64,000 nt of DNA from Prochlorococcus sp. AG-409-G20 (GTDB lineage Bacteria; Cyanobacteriota; Cyanobacteriia; PCC-6307; Cyanobiaceae). The notes below the pieces were generated by a model. The model did no database searches. It was not told the DNA's origin and worked only from the letters and a program-made list of their open reading frames with translations. Shown here one piece after another: positions 10,482 to 20,850 of this stretch. The stretch is from positions 43,220 through 107,219 of the forward strand of contig QCJW01000003.1 of assembly GCA_003215775.1 (NCBI GenBank), given 5' to 3'. The position numbers and the translations under genes are program-made. Numbering within the stretch: the stretch's first letter is position 1; each line of letters begins with the position of its first letter.

Positions 10482-11863
10482 TTAGAAGGTTCAAGTTGTA
10501 ATTGATCCGCAAGAACGGCTAATTTAAGAGCGACTTCTTGCAACTCCTTTTCAGCAATAGATCCTTTAACTAGTCCTGCACCAGCAGTTAGCTCTAACTT
10601 GTTACCAGACGCTCTACCACACCTGATGGCAACTCGAAATTCAGAATTACCTAAAGAATCTATCCAACCAATTGGAGCAGCGTAATTACCTCGTTCAAAT
10701 GGTTCTAGGGTACGCAACCAGTGAACGGCTTCCTTTCGTGGCAATCCTGCTACAGCTGGAGTTGGATGCAATGTCTGAACTAATTGTAAAGGCAAATATT
10801 GTTGAGCCAAGGCTGTAATAGGAGTATGCAAATGAACTAATGGACCATGAAGTGCCAATCTAGGATTCCTTGGTCGATATGTATCCAAACCTTTTCTCCT
10901 CAGTTGATTCGTTATAGAAGTTACAACCATCTCATGTTCTCTAAGATCCTTTTCAGAGCTCAAAAGAGCATTAGGAGGAGCATTCTTAGTTCCAGTACCA
11001 GCAAGAGCATCACAACATAATTGCCCCCGACGAAGACTTAATAGACGTTCAGGAGATGCCCCAAAAAACGAATCTTCAATATTAGTTTGCCAAAGAAAGC
11101 GACAACTACCAGGTTGTTGACTTCTTAGGCGATAAAGCATTAACAATGGATCTAATGGTTTATGTAACAAAATTGATTGTCGTACTGACAGCACCAATTT
11201 CTGAAGGTCATCAGAATTCACAAGATCAATGCCTCGGCAAAGTACTGGGTAATACCGCTCTTGCCATTGCTCCAAACATGAAACTCCAGAAATATGTTGA
11301 CTGTCCAAAGATTCACATTGTGCTGATTGACTAGCGACTTTTTCTGACATCAGCCATAACTGCTCAGAAAGCTCTCTCACCTCGGACTCATGCGTTGGCA
11401 CCCCATTTAGTCTCAACCAACAGGACTTTCCATGCCGAGTTAATTGCCATTTAGGGAGTAGAGCCTGAACTGCAGGAATAACACCTGATTTCGGCCTGAT
11501 CTCTGATGCCTGGTCAAAAAAAGCAAATGAAAAAAGAATTCTAGGTTTTGCGTGTTCTGGAGCATCAGTAACAACATCTAACAGGCGCCCAAGACTCATA
11601 TCACTAAAACGCTGAGCCAGCTCAAACCTCTTAGGGCCTAATAAATTAAGTTGTTGGCAAGATCCTGCTGCAACAATCGACAGCCCAGGTGCAGAGTCCC
11701 ATACAAAGCGAAATTGCTGGTCAGAAGAAATAACAGATAATTGATATAACGGATCTACAGTTTTAATTGAAATTGCCAAACTTAATACGCAGTCATCTAC
11801 CTCCCTTTGCCCCCAGATCTTCGTTGCTGAGGCCAAAATATCGCTGAAAGTCGTAACAGCCAT
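10478..11863 (-). CDS. menF: isochorismate synthase (MenF/EntC-like)
   Basis: [44 protein letters not shown] chorismate-binding motifs; adjacent to menA. Confidence 0.93.
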   Translation of the reverse strand: MAVTTFSDILASATKIWGQREVDDCVLSLAISIKTVDPLYQLSVISSDQQFRFVWDSAPGLSIVAAGSCQQLNLLGPKRFELAQRFSDMSLGRLLDVVTDAPEHAKPRILFSFAFFDQASEIRPKSGVIPAVQALLPKWQLTRHGKSCWLRLNGVPTHESEVRELSEQLWLMSEKVASQSAQCESLDSQHISGVSCLEQWQERYYPVLCRGIDLVNSDDLQKLVLSVRQSILLHKPLDPLLMLYRLRSQQPGSCRFLWQTNIEDSFFGASPERLLSLRRGQLCCDALAGTGTKNAPPNALLSSEKDLREHEMVVTSITNQLRRKGLDTYRPRNPRLALHGPLVHLHTPITALAQQYLPLQLVQTLHPTPAVAGLPRKEAVHWLRTLEPFERGNYAAPIGWIDSLGNSEFRVAIRCGRASGNKLELTAGAGLVKGSIAEKELQEVALKLAVLADQLQLEPSN

Positions 11864-11937
11864 CCTTGACAGAGTGATCTAATAATAGGCCCTGCTCAAA
11901 TGTATAAACCTTCATTCTCGCAAAATGTACTAATTCG

Positions 11938-12891
11938 ATGTCTAACAACAAGTTTGTTGATCCCGTTTACAAATCCAAGGACGAACGCAAACGTCTTTGG
12001 AAAGCTGCAATCAAATGGCCTTTGTACTCAGTTGCTGTAATGCCAGTGATTTTGGCAGCTGGCTGGCGAATCGGCGCAACTCAACAAGTTCAAGTTGATC
12101 AATTAATTGGGTTCCTAATTGCTTCTGTTCTACTTTTGTTATGGGAAAATCTCACTAATGATCTTTTTGATGCAGACACTGGCATTGACGAATTAAATAA
12201 ACCTCATTCAGTTGTAGCTCTTTTAGGCGAAAAGAAACCCGTTAGACGCCTGGCATATCTTTCTTTATCTATAGGATTGATAATCATTTTAGTTCTAGCA
12301 TTAAGAAGTAGTCCTGCAGTACTTTTTTTAGTTATAGGGAGCTGTCTTCTAGGCTATCTCTATCAGGGACCTCCCTTCAGACTTGGTTACCAAGGCCTAG
12401 GTGAACCGCTTTGTTGGATTGCCTTTGGTCCTTTTGCTACCGCAGCAGCCCTTCTCGTTTTATCTCCTAATTCGACCAACACTATTCCCTGGAAAACAGC
12501 AACAATACTTGGAGCCGGTCCTGCATTGGCAACAACTCTGGTACTTTTCTGCTCACATTTTCACCAAGTAGCTGAAGATGCTGCCCATGGCAAACGTTCA
12601 CCTTTAGTGCGTCTTGGCACGCGTAAAGCATCTGCACTGGTTCCATGGTTGATAGTGATCACACTTGCATTGGAATGGGGACCAATCCTGTCTGGACACT
12701 TCCCGATTACTGTTTTATTCAGCTCGATGTGCCTGCCAGCGGGTCTAAAACTAATTCGTTTACTAAAAGCCCATCACAATCATCCTGACTTGATTCGTGA
12801 AAGTAAATTTCTAGCTTTAAGATTTCAAATGTTGAATGGACTTGGCGTAAGCCTGGGCCTTGCAATAACACCAATTCTCCAAATCAACTGA
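11938..12891 (+). CDS. menA: 1,4-dihydroxy-2-naphthoate phytyltransferase
   Basis: UbiA prenyltransferase layout (ENLTNDLFDADTGID, YQGPPFRLGYQGLGE), men cluster context. Confidence 0.94.
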   Translation: MSNNKFVDPVYKSKDERKRLWKAAIKWPLYSVAVMPVILAAGWRIGATQQVQVDQLIGFLIASVLLLLWENLTNDLFDADTGIDELNKPHSVVALLGEKKPVRRLAYLSLSIGLIIILVLALRSSPAVLFLVIGSCLLGYLYQGPPFRLGYQGLGEPLCWIAFGPFATAAALLVLSPNSTNTIPWKTATILGAGPALATTLVLFCSHFHQVAEDAAHGKRSPLVRLGTRKASALVPWLIVITLALEWGPILSGHFPITVLFSSMCLPAGLKLIRLLKAHHNHPDLIRESKFLALRFQMLNGLGVSLGLAITPILQIN

Positions 12892-12910
12892 ATAAAAAGA
12901 TTGGATAATT

Positions 12911-13879
12911 ATGAATCTTAAACTAGATATCAAACCCTTCTCATTTGACCTGCTTCGCCCTCTACAAACATCTCAAGGTATTCTCAAAACAAAAAAAGGT
13001 TGGTTAATACATTTACAAAATTCATACGGGCAAAGTGGATGGGGAGAAGTGGCTCCACTAAACTCTTTCGAAGAGAAAGTTTGCAAAAAAGAATTAATAG
13101 AAATTGACAAGATTATATCACGAGATTTTCTAGACAATAATCTTGCAAACTGGCCTAAACCAATAGGTTTTGGCATTGGTTCAGCTTTGGCAGAGCTCGA
13201 CTTATTGATTGGACAAGGGAGCAATCAGGACTGGCTTAGACCTAATAGCTCAGCACAATTATTATCGACAAATACTTCAATTCTCGATGAAGTAAACCAG
13301 GCTGTGAATCAATATCAACAGAAAAAGAATAATCTCACGCTCAAATTAAAAGTAGGAATAAAATGCCTAAAGTATGAGCAGACTCTTGTTAGGCATATCC
13401 TAGACCTCCTCCCTTCCACTGGTCGCTTACGACTCGATGCCAATGGTGGATGGAATCTTGTTGAATCAGAAGATTGGATACAAATACTCGAAAATGAGCC
13501 AAAGCTGGAATGGATTGAGCAACCTCTTCCTGCAAGTGAAATTAATCAACTTTGGGAATTGTCGAAACGAATTCCAATTGCACTTGATGAATCACTTGTA
13601 CTTGAACCATCTTTATACAAATCGTGGAAAAGTTGGCAAATTCGACGGCCATTACTTGAAGGTGATCCAAGGTTTTTATTAAATGAATTAAATGAAGGCA
13701 TAGGCTATAGAGTCATTAGTTCTACTTTTGAAACAGGGATTGGGCGCAGATGGCTGAATCATCTTGCAGCTCTCCAAGAGAAAGGGCCAACACCAACAGC
13801 CCCTGGCTTGGCTCCTAATTGGTGTCCTAATAGTCCACTGTTTGATAATGATCCAAAGGTTGTTTGGGATGCAGCATGA
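12911..13879 (+). CDS. menC: o-succinylbenzoate synthase
   Basis: Enolase superfamily LKLKVG, LRLDANGGW, WIEQPLP, IALDESL; between menA and menE. Confidence 0.93.
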   Translation: MNLKLDIKPFSFDLLRPLQTSQGILKTKKGWLIHLQNSYGQSGWGEVAPLNSFEEKVCKKELIEIDKIISRDFLDNNLANWPKPIGFGIGSALAELDLLIGQGSNQDWLRPNSSAQLLSTNTSILDEVNQAVNQYQQKKNNLTLKLKVGIKCLKYEQTLVRHILDLLPSTGRLRLDANGGWNLVESEDWIQILENEPKLEWIEQPLPASEINQLWELSKRIPIALDESLVLEPSLYKSWKSWQIRRPLLEGDPRFLLNELNEGIGYRVISSTFETGIGRRWLNHLAALQEKGPTPTAPGLAPNWCPNSPLFDNDPKVVWDAA

Positions 13880-15104
13880 GAAGATTGTCATTCTTATATG
13901 TGACCACTCAAAGGTCGAAGAAAATATCCAGGTAATTTCTCATGCTCTAAACAAAGGTAGCTGGATATACTTAGCTCCACACCAAGATAGAGCGTTATCA
14001 ATTCCTGAAGGTGTTCTACCTCAAGGGCCAGGATTCATTCTCAATAGTGGAGGCAGCTCAAATGGGCCACACCAATGCCTACATCCAAGTAGTCATCTTG
14101 ATCAATCTGCAATAGCCACTGGGAAATGGCTAAAGAAGCTTGGAATAAACCCTCAACAATGCTTAATTCTGAATGCATTGCCTTTGCATCATGTTAGCGG
14201 CCTTATGCCATGGTGGCGTAGTCAATTATGGGGTGCCAAGCATCTATGGATGCATCCTTCATCAATAAAAGATCCTAAAAAACTAGAAACTCTTTCTCAA
14301 GATCTATTAGAAAAATATACTCAGCCAAAGCTTATTTCACTTGTACCAACACAATTACAACGCCTACTTTCTCATACAATTGGAATTAAGTGGTTGCAAT
14401 GCTTTAGTTTGATCTGGATAGGAGGTGCAGCCTTGTCTAATGACTTGGCCGAAAAAGCAAGGAAAGAAAGGATACGGCTAGCGCCATGCTACGGGACAAC
14501 AGAAACCGCAGCTATGGTAAGTGCATTAAATCCAGATGATTTCCTCAATGGAGCAAATAATTGTGGCGTTCCACTAAATGATGTCGAGCTAAAAATTAGC
14601 AAAGATGGAACTTTAAAAATCAAAACTCAACGACTATGCAAGGCCAGGTGGCATAAAGACCATCTAGAAGATCCACGAGATACAAACGGTTGGTGGAAAA
14701 CAGAAGATATAGCCAAGTTCATTTTTGACAATCATCTCCCCAACCTGTTAATACAAGGAAGAAAAGATACTGCGATTATCTCAGGTGGAGAAACAGTCTA
14801 TCCAGAAAACCTGGAAGAAAGATTATTAAGAGATGCAAGGTCACGTAAGCTACCCCTAGAAAAAGTTTTATTTATACCAATTGCAGATCACGAGTGGGGG
14901 CAAAGAATCGTAGGGTTAATTTCTTGGTCGCAAACAACCACAAAAAAAATCAATCCAATACAAATAGTACGCAGCCTAGTCAAAGATTGGCTTCCTGCGG
15001 AGAAACCAATTGAATGGTATGAATGCCCAGATTTAAAGCAAAATGAATCAGGCAAATGGGAACGGAGAAAATGGGAAAATTGGTTGTCAACTCATAGAAG
15101 ATAA
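13869..15104 (+). CDS. menE: O-succinylbenzoate-CoA ligase (AMP-binding); start trimmed to MQHEKIVIL
   Basis: Acyl-adenylate motifs (CYGTTETAAMVS, GRKDTAIISGGETVYPENLEE); overlaps menC 3' end by 11 bp. Confidence 0.92.
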   Translation: MQHEKIVILICDHSKVEENIQVISHALNKGSWIYLAPHQDRALSIPEGVLPQGPGFILNSGGSSNGPHQCLHPSSHLDQSAIATGKWLKKLGINPQQCLILNALPLHHVSGLMPWWRSQLWGAKHLWMHPSSIKDPKKLETLSQDLLEKYTQPKLISLVPTQLQRLLSHTIGIKWLQCFSLIWIGGAALSNDLAEKARKERIRLAPCYGTTETAAMVSALNPDDFLNGANNCGVPLNDVELKISKDGTLKIKTQRLCKARWHKDHLEDPRDTNGWWKTEDIAKFIFDNHLPNLLIQGRKDTAIISGGETVYPENLEERLLRDARSRKLPLEKVLFIPIADHEWGQRIVGLISWSQTTTKKINPIQIVRSLVKDWLPAEKPIEWYECPDLKQNESGKWERRKWENWLSTHRR

Positions 15105-15124
15105 ATGCCAAGGAGCGAAGTCTG

Positions 15125-15592
15125 TTAAATAGATTGAATATCTGAATCCAATAAAGAAGCTTCTAACCACAATTCAATCGCATCTGGCAGCAAACATCTT
15201 TGACGTGTGAGGACATCAATGGCGACATGTTGAATATTTCCTATAGCAACGCAGTTGTTATCCGATTTAAATATTGTTTTCACCTGAAAACTATTCGAAT
15301 CAACTTTTCTAGGAACAATCTCGACTAAGAGTTGGTCACCAACCTTAGCAGGCATTCTAAATTCAGCATCACAACGAACTATTGGCAAAGCTATTTTAGT
15401 TTCCAAGCCTTCCCGCAAAGAAGATGGAAATACCTCTAAAGCAACCAAGCCGTAACTTTCAAGACTCTCCTCCCATGACTCATGACACCAACGAAACAGA
15501 TTGTGAAAGTGCATAACACCTGCTGCATCCGTATCACCAAAACGTACGGTGCGTTTCAATACAAGCCAATCCTTAGGGTCTCTATTAAGCAA
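15125..15592 (-). CDS. 1,4-dihydroxy-2-naphthoyl-CoA hydrolase (hotdog thioesterase)
   Basis: RFGDTDAAGVMHFHNLFRWCHESWEESL 4-HBT-like hotdog motif; next to menE. Confidence 0.88.
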   Translation of the reverse strand: MLNRDPKDWLVLKRTVRFGDTDAAGVMHFHNLFRWCHESWEESLESYGLVALEVFPSSLREGLETKIALPIVRCDAEFRMPAKVGDQLLVEIVPRKVDSNSFQVKTIFKSDNNCVAIGNIQHVAIDVLTRQRCLLPDAIELWLEASLLDSDIQSI

Positions 15593-15600
15593 AAGGGAAA

Positions 15601-16806
15601 CTAACGATCAACTGAACCCATAATGACGTCAATGGAACCAAGTATTGCCATTATGTCTGCAACCTTGGCCCCTTGAAGAATATGTGGAAGTATCTGAAGG
15701 TTATTTAAATCAGCTGCTCGGATTTTAAATCTCCAAGGAGTAACATCATTGTTTCCTTGCAGGAAAACACCTATTTCACCCTTGCCAGACTCCAGACGTG
15801 TATATAGTTCTCCATTTGGAATCTTGAAAGTAGGTGCAACTTTTTTAGCCACATACTGATAATCAAACCCCAAAAATTCACTACCTTTTCCGTCAGCAAT
15901 TTTTCTTGCCTCAAGGTTCTCAGTTGGGCCACCAGGAATCATCTCGCACGCTTGGCGAAGGATTCTTAATGACTGGCGCATTTCTTCTATTCGCACCCTA
16001 TATCGTGCATAACAATCACCTTCTTTTTCCCAAGCAATATCCCAATCAAAGTCGTCATAACATTCATAATGATCAACTTTACGTAAGTCCCAAGGGACTC
16101 CAGAAGCACGAAGCATTGGTCCTGAAAGACTCCAATTAATAGCTGCCTCTTTTGTAATCGCCCCTAATCCTTCTATACGACGGCGGAAAATTGGATTATT
16201 AGTTATGAGTTTTTCATACTCATTTATCTTAGGTCCAAACCAATCACAAAAGTCCTTACATTTCTCAAGCCAACCCCATGGCAAATCACATGCAACACCA
16301 CCAATACGAAAATAATTATTATTAATCAAACGCTGTCCAGTAGCAGCCTCCCATAGATCATAAATCATCTCCCTTTCTCGAAAAATATAGAAAAAAGGTG
16401 TCTGAGCTCCCACATCCGCCAAAAATGGACCAAGCCACAAAAGATGATTTGCAATGCGATTTAATTCGAGCATCAGGACACGGATATAACTAGCTCTTCT
16501 GGGAACTGAAATATTTGCCAGTTTCTCTGGCGCATTAACCACTATTGCCTCATAAAACATTCCAGCCGCATAATCCATGCGACTCACATAAGGCACAAAC
16601 ATCACATTGGTTCTATTTTCTGCAATCTTCTCCATACCCCTATGCAAATAGCCAATTACAGGCTCACAATCAACGACATCTTCACCATCAAGTGTCACAA
16701 CCAACCGCAGGACACCATGCATAGAAGGATGATGGGGCCCAAAGTTAACCACCATGGGTTCCGTACGCGTTTCCAGCTGCGTCATCAAACCAAATGGAAA
16801 AACCAT
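15601..16806 (-). CDS. ndhH: NAD(P)H-quinone oxidoreductase subunit H (49 kDa type)
   Basis: [46 protein letters not shown]. Confidence 0.97.
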   Translation of the reverse strand: MVFPFGLMTQLETRTEPMVVNFGPHHPSMHGVLRLVVTLDGEDVVDCEPVIGYLHRGMEKIAENRTNVMFVPYVSRMDYAAGMFYEAIVVNAPEKLANISVPRRASYIRVLMLELNRIANHLLWLGPFLADVGAQTPFFYIFREREMIYDLWEAATGQRLINNNYFRIGGVACDLPWGWLEKCKDFCDWFGPKINEYEKLITNNPIFRRRIEGLGAITKEAAINWSLSGPMLRASGVPWDLRKVDHYECYDDFDWDIAWEKEGDCYARYRVRIEEMRQSLRILRQACEMIPGGPTENLEARKIADGKGSEFLGFDYQYVAKKVAPTFKIPNGELYTRLESGKGEIGVFLQGNNDVTPWRFKIRAADLNNLQILPHILQGAKVADIMAILGSIDVIMGSVDR

Positions 16807-16823
16807 TTAGATCTTAGGAAGTC

Positions 16824-17738
16824 TTGATGAAAACCCCAAGCTCATTAAACGCTTCAAACTTTGACCATCTACCTGTTCTATCAAATGAGGTACTGAAATC
16901 AATCGATCAATTACCAAGCAAATTACTTGACGGTGGCTTAATAATTGATGCCACCATTGGAGGCGGTGGTCATTCTGGACTCATTCTTGAAGCTCATCCA
17001 CATCTTCAATTAATAGGGATTGATCAAGACCCATACGCAAATTCTGCAGCAAAAAAACACTTACTCCAATTCAAAGAACGAGTCCAAATTATTGAAAAAA
17101 ACTTTGCAGATTTCCATCCACCTCAACCAGCCGCATTCGTTCTTGCCGACCTAGGAGTTAGCAGCCCTCAATTTGATCAAGCTGAAAGAGGCTTCAGCTT
17201 TCGTCTTGATGGTCCTATCGATATGCGAATGAACCCAATGAGTAAAACTACAGCAGCCGATCTACTTGAAAATTTAGAAGAACAAGAACTTGCGAACTTG
17301 ATTTATACCTTTGGTGAAGAAAGATTTTCAAGAAGAATTGCTAGTAAAATCAAAAAAGATCTAAAGAGTCACGGGCCATATCCTGGTACAAAGGCATTGG
17401 CCTATGCAATTGCTGGCTGCTATCCAGGCAAATTGCGTTACGGACGTATTCATCCAGCCACTAAAACTTTTCAAGCCTTACGGTTAGCAATTAATAATGA
17501 GCTAGATGCTCTAGATAAATTCCTTAATAACGTACCAGGATGGCTCAAAGAAGATGGCTTAGTAAATATAATTAGTTTTCATTCTCTTGAAGACAGAATG
17601 GTCAAAATAGCCTTTAAAAATAATAAATCTCTTGAAAGAGTAAATCGTAAGCCTCTGAGGCCTAACAGCCATGAAATTGGCCAGAATCCAAGAAGTCGGA
17701 GTGCCAAATTACGAATAGCTCGCAAAATAACTGACTAA
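16824..17738 (+). CDS. rsmH: 16S rRNA (cytosine(1402)-N(4))-methyltransferase RsmH
   Basis: [52 protein letters not shown]. Confidence 0.97.
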   Translation: MMKTPSSLNASNFDHLPVLSNEVLKSIDQLPSKLLDGGLIIDATIGGGGHSGLILEAHPHLQLIGIDQDPYANSAAKKHLLQFKERVQIIEKNFADFHPPQPAAFVLADLGVSSPQFDQAERGFSFRLDGPIDMRMNPMSKTTAADLLENLEEQELANLIYTFGEERFSRRIASKIKKDLKSHGPYPGTKALAYAIAGCYPGKLRYGRIHPATKTFQALRLAINNELDALDKFLNNVPGWLKEDGLVNIISFHSLEDRMVKIAFKNNKSLERVNRKPLRPNSHEIGQNPRSRSAKLRIARKITD

Positions 17739-17814
17739 GAAAATAGTCAACTCTTAATAAGATGATATTATCAATGGTTCTATAAATAAGAGCTTGTGTT
17801 ATCTATCAAATAAG

Positions 17815-18996
17815 TCAATTAAAACGTAATCCTTTAACTATAGTTTCAATAATAAAAACTGCATGATTTATATCTTCCAAAGTTGTCTGCAGACCAAGAC
17901 TCATTCTAATAGATGACTCAGCTTCTTTTGCGGTTAAGCCTAAAGACATAAGAACATGTGAGGCCTCTCCATTACTACATGCCGACCCACTGCTAAGTGA
18001 GATAAATGGTTTTAACTCCCGATGCAAGCGACTACCAAGAACTCCTCCTACAGTAAAGTTAAGATTATGAGGAAGACGCGCATCTAATGAACCATTAAGA
18101 ACTAGATCAGGTATTTTACTTTTCAAATCAAACCAAAGTTTATTACGAAGTTTAAGGAGCTTTGAATGGTTATCAGAAAGGTTTTCAACTGCAATTTCAA
18201 CTGCCTTAGCAAAACCAACAACCAAAGGGACTGGCAAAGTTCCAGGCCTTAACCCTTTTTCTTGGCCACCACCCCATTGCAATGGAAGGATGTCTATATC
18301 TGATCGTAAAACAAGAGCTCCAATACCTTTAGGACCATATAGTTTGTGGCAACTTAAACTAATAAGGTCAATAGGTAATTCGCTAAAATTCATGCTCATG
18401 AATCCACAAGCTTGTGCACAATCGCTATGCAACACAACTTGATTTTCCTTGCATAAGTAACCTATTTCCTTCAAAGGTTGAACAACACCTATCTCATTAT
18501 TCGCAAGCATAATACTCACTAAAATTGTATTATTTTGGAATTCCATTTCTAATTGATTCACTGAAATTAATCCATCCGAATTAGGTCTAATTTCTGTAAG
18601 CTGAAAACCTTCTCTTTGCAACTGTCTTAATGGATCTAAAACAGAATGATGCTCTGTAGAAAGGGTTATCAAATGGCCTGGCCGTCCTAGTTCAATAGCT
18701 TTAGCTCGCGCATAACCCAGCAAGGCCAAATTATTAGCTTCAGTAGCACCGCTCGTAAAAATCAATTCGTCAGGCTTAATTCCCAATGAAATAGACAATT
18801 GCTCACGAGCCAATCCAACCGCCGCTGAGGCCCTCACTGACAACCTACTTTGCCTACTGGAAGGATTTCCCCAGTTCTGATTCCAATAAGGATTCATTGC
18901 AGTCAATACCTCTTGCGCGCAAGGTGTTGTGGCTTGATAATCAAAAGCCAATGGGCATTCAAATTGCAAAGAATCTAAGAATCTAGTACTCATCAC
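17815..18996 (-). CDS. cysteine desulfurase (NifS/IscS family)
   Basis: FTSGATEANNLAL, HSDCAQACG, SLSCHKLYGPKGIGALVLR, SGSACSNGEASHVL. Confidence 0.94.
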   Translation of the reverse strand: MMSTRFLDSLQFECPLAFDYQATTPCAQEVLTAMNPYWNQNWGNPSSRQSRLSVRASAAVGLAREQLSISLGIKPDELIFTSGATEANNLALLGYARAKAIELGRPGHLITLSTEHHSVLDPLRQLQREGFQLTEIRPNSDGLISVNQLEMEFQNNTILVSIMLANNEIGVVQPLKEIGYLCKENQVVLHSDCAQACGFMSMNFSELPIDLISLSCHKLYGPKGIGALVLRSDIDILPLQWGGGQEKGLRPGTLPVPLVVGFAKAVEIAVENLSDNHSKLLKLRNKLWFDLKSKIPDLVLNGSLDARLPHNLNFTVGGVLGSRLHRELKPFISLSSGSACSNGEASHVLMSLGLTAKEAESSIRMSLGLQTTLEDINHAVFIIETIVKGLRFN

Positions 18997-19323
18997 TCAA
19001 ACATCTGATACTCACTTACAAAAGCTTTCTTAAGACTAGAAAGAGACATTGAATAAAGTCTCCTGAAGTTATTATTGCATTTAGAATATCAATAAATCTT
19101 GTAAGTTGAAAACTGTAAACAAGCTAAGATCTAATTAGAAACCAATTGACTTCTCAGCAATAAAAAGGATTTATATTTAAACAAGCCTAAGAAAGCTGAA
19201 GGAAGGAAACAATCACCAGCTTTTCAAGAAACAATAAGCAGAAAAAAGGAATTGATCTGTTTATTTCTAAAAACAAGCTAATTCATATTTGTTAACTGTT
19301 CAGAAACTATCTAATATAGTTTC

Positions 19324-20049
19324 ATGAATGAACCTCTTCCTTCCAATAACGACTTAGCTGCAACCCCGCGCCTCTTACTGGTCGATGATGAGCCAGGCCT
19401 ACGCAATGCAGTTCAGGCCTATTTAGAAGATGAAGGCTTTGAAGTGACTACAGCAATAGACGGAGAAGAAGGATGGTCAAAAGCCCAAAAGATGCTCCCA
19501 GATTTAATTATCAGTGATGTAATGATGCCAAGATGTGATGGATACACTCTTTTAAAGCGACTACGTGAAGATGAAAGACTTGGAGGAACTCCTGTAATTT
19601 TCTTGACAGCTAAAGGAATGACGATTGACAGAACTCAAGGTTATCAAGCTGGAGTAGACGACTACATTCCTAAACCATTCGACCCTGATGAATTAGTTGC
19701 CAGAGTAAGAAATGTAGTAAATCGGCAAAACAGATTACTAACTGAAGCGGCACGTTTTGCAGATACTGATGTTAGTCAAATGGCTAAACAAATAACTGAA
19801 ATCCGTTCAATGCTAACTCAAAGTGATAATAATCCAACTAAGGATATAAGTATTCCAAATTTCACACCTAGGGAATCGAGCGTATTGCAATTAGTAGCAG
19901 AAGGTCTTATGAATAAGGAGATAGCTAGAAAACTTGAAACTTCGATTAGGAATGTAGAAAAATATGTTAGCAGGCTATTTATCAAAACAGGAACGTCTAG
20001 TCGTACAGAACTAGTTAGATATGCACTTGAGAATCATCTGGTAACATGA
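19324..20049 (+). CDS. Ycf29-like response regulator (receiver + LuxR HTH)
   Basis: LLLVDDEPGLRNAV, DLIISDVMMPRCDGY, KPFDPDELVARV receiver; C-terminal FTPRESSVLQLVAEGLMNKEIARKLETSIRNVEKYVSRLF HTH. Confidence 0.9.
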   Translation: MNEPLPSNNDLAATPRLLLVDDEPGLRNAVQAYLEDEGFEVTTAIDGEEGWSKAQKMLPDLIISDVMMPRCDGYTLLKRLREDERLGGTPVIFLTAKGMTIDRTQGYQAGVDDYIPKPFDPDELVARVRNVVNRQNRLLTEAARFADTDVSQMAKQITEIRSMLTQSDNNPTKDISIPNFTPRESSVLQLVAEGLMNKEIARKLETSIRNVEKYVSRLFIKTGTSSRTELVRYALENHLVT

Positions 20050-20101
20050 ATAATTGGAAATCCAATTTTAAAAAATCAATTAATTCTCAGATAATCAACT
20101 A

Positions 20102-20824
20102 TTATTTTTTATTTAATCTTTTAAGTTCTACTAATTGAGAGAAATAAAATGGGGCTTTATTTAACTTGCTCCGAACCAATTCAAAGCCAGAATCCCTAGC
20201 AGCATTGACTATTCCTTCTTCTCGAAGTGTATACGCACGTGTCGTTTTACTAGGACCAGGGAAGAATTGTCCGATACGCTTTAAAAGCGCAAGCATTGGC
20301 GTATATGGAGCAAAACTAACAATTAATCTTCTTTCAGATAAATCACAAAGGTGTCGGACCATCTCCTCTGCTGCTTCTTGAGGGTAATGAATAAAAACAT
20401 CTAAACAAATCACTGTATGAAAGGAACCTTGTAGATTTTCCAGGTCTGAAGTCTTGAAAGTGAATTTAGTCAAATCAAGACCCTTTTCAATAGCACGTCT
20501 TTTTGTCTCATCCACCATTGCCTGAGAAATATCACTAGCAGCAATAGATGCTGCCCCCATTGCAGCCAAGGGCAATGAAAGGCTCCCAACACCACACCCA
20601 GCATCACAAAAGCTAACTCGACTTAAATCCTCTGATTCATTCAGCCAACTCAGGACATCATCTACCGTTTTCTGATGCCCAAGGCGAATATTGCGTTGAA
20701 CCTTATTGACTTCACCACTATCGCTATATATACGATTCCAACGGTCAAAGCCCATTCCATTGAAGTAGCTCACCACTTCAGCCTTCTCAGCCTGCTTGAG
20801 CTCATGGAGCTGTTCTTGAGGCAT
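20102..20824 (-). CDS. chlM: Mg-protoporphyrin IX methyltransferase
   Basis: YFNGMGFDRWNRIY, SAM-binding FCDAGCGVGSLSLPLA; DVFIHYPQ; cyanobacterial ChlM pattern. Confidence 0.95.
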   Translation of the reverse strand: MPQEQLHELKQAEKAEVVSYFNGMGFDRWNRIYSDSGEVNKVQRNIRLGHQKTVDDVLSWLNESEDLSRVSFCDAGCGVGSLSLPLAAMGAASIAASDISQAMVDETKRRAIEKGLDLTKFTFKTSDLENLQGSFHTVICLDVFIHYPQEAAEEMVRHLCDLSERRLIVSFAPYTPMLALLKRIGQFFPGPSKTTRAYTLREEGIVNAARDSGFELVRSKLNKAPFYFSQLVELKRLNKK

Positions 20825-20850
20825 ACAAAAAAAATCTCTTGGACGAGATC

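Noticed and set aside
17732-17749. TGACTA-AGAAAA-TAGTCA inverted repeat spanning the rsmH stop
   Set aside because: Only 6 bp with no T-run; could be chance in AT-rich sequence
20052-20069. AATTGG-AAAT-CCAATT hairpin after the Ycf29-like gene as a terminator
   Set aside because: Stem is short and AT-rich and the T-run is only 2-4 nt; too weak to call as a feature
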